From Heterocephalus glaber (Eukaryota; Chordata; Mammalia; Rodentia; Bathyergidae), in NCBI RefSeq assembly GCF_000247695.1, contig NW_004624795.1:6970899-7034898 (forward strand): a stretch of DNA of 64,000 nt. The letters run 5' to 3'. A program made the translations under genes and the position numbers. The number at the start of each line of letters is the position of its first letter. Positions within the stretch are counted from its first letter, which is position 1. Shown here piece after piece: positions 63,290 through 64,000 of this stretch. The notes beneath the pieces are model-generated. The model saw only the letters and a list, made by a program, of their open reading frames with translations, searched no databases and was not told where the DNA came from.

Positions 63290-64000
63290 TTATTTCCTGT
63301 TCTGCCCTTGGAGGGGTGGGGCCTCGCAAGCAATGGGTGAAGACCAAAAGACTCAGTGGGTCTCTTGCCACCCCCTTATCTCCAAGGGCTATGGCTCTGC
63401 TCCCAGTCTCTCTCCTAGGACCTGCCAGGAATTGGGTTCATTCTGACTGGGGAAAACAGGACTCAGTTCCTGGATTCATGGGACAGACAGCCTGTATTCA
63501 ATACAGTGTGCCATCCTTCAGGAATGGAAACACCCTGCTAGTAGTGTTTGAACAATGGTTATTGCGGGTGCAGTTCAATTAATTCTAATGTCGAGAGGAG
63601 GAGGAATATTTCCATCTTACTTTATAGTAGGAGGATCTGGGCAGCCTGGTGGGCAGTAGCTAGCATCATCTCCAGTGATTGCAGCCCATGTTTTGCACCT
63701 GTACTATTGGGGGCTGGGCAATCAGAGATGACAAGAACAAGTTCCTGCCCTCTAGGAGGCCACAGGCCAACAGGGCAGCAGTAGGAAGGAAGACTGAGGA
63801 GAATCAACTTGCTCTGTCCAGATTGTGTAGAGCTGGAGTCTCAAAGGGAGATTTCTCAAAGGAGAGGAGGAGCTCGTCTGGTAGAAGGAACAGCATTAGT
63901 GAAGGCACAGAGGCAAACTGTGGGGTGCAAAGTGGGAAGGATAGCAGCAGAAGTGAGAAGGGGGCAGATCACAAAACCCTCTCAGCCAGGATGAGGAGCT
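63290..64000. other. unassigned sequence at right edge
   Basis: No repeat or gene recognised; several overlapping short frames. Confidence 0.35.

Overview
The window is vertebrate nuclear DNA, almost certainly from a rodent. It is intron-rich, has no operon-like gene packing, and is crowded with rodent-type SINEs: tRNA-derived ID elements, 7SL-derived B1 elements and B4-type B1/ID composites. It also carries MaLR (MT/ORR1-like) LTRs and young L1 3' ends with a polypurine tract. The ID consensus ends in GGTACC plus poly(A), and several B1 copies have the internal duplication while others do not. I read this as a non-murid rodent, possibly beaver/kangaroo-rat-like, but the species is an inference.

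Layout. (1) 1-25127: the 3' two thirds of UTP18 on the + strand. Ten coding exons (3290-25127) are visible, all with AG acceptors and GT donors. They encode about 371 residues, from just before the acidic linker through the WD40 region to the C-terminal HHYSDF and stop. The 5' exons lie left of the window. The 3' UTR probably runs to an AATAAA at 26009. (2) 26-61 kb: intergenic DNA with no protein-coding gene that I can support. In human, UTP18 is followed by a large gene-poor interval before CA10, and this fits. The stretch holds ID/B1/B4 SINEs, MIRs, L1 fragments, MaLR LTRs, one solo LTR with target-site duplication, a MER1-like hAT element, two copies of a small hAT MITE family (one in UTP18), two copies of an unclassified inverted-repeat family (one in UTP18), microsatellites and two 100-N assembly gaps. 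Some unique AT-rich blocks could be conserved non-coding sequence. (3) 61.8-63.0 kb, minus strand: an intronless HMGB2 retrocopy with an intact 209-codon reading frame, UTR remnants, poly(A) signal, A-tract and target-site duplication.

The only functional gene I am confident in is UTP18, a WD40 subunit of the UtpB part of the small-subunit processome (early 18S rRNA processing in the nucleolus). The HMGB2 copy is either a young processed pseudogene or a retrogene. Everything else is repeat or unassigned non-coding sequence. I found no CRISPR, operon, phage or novel multi-gene system; the notable observations concern transposon structure and the retrocopy.

Coordinates of repeats are by-eye boundaries and may be off by several bases; family names for old repeats are from memory of consensus sequences, not from a search.
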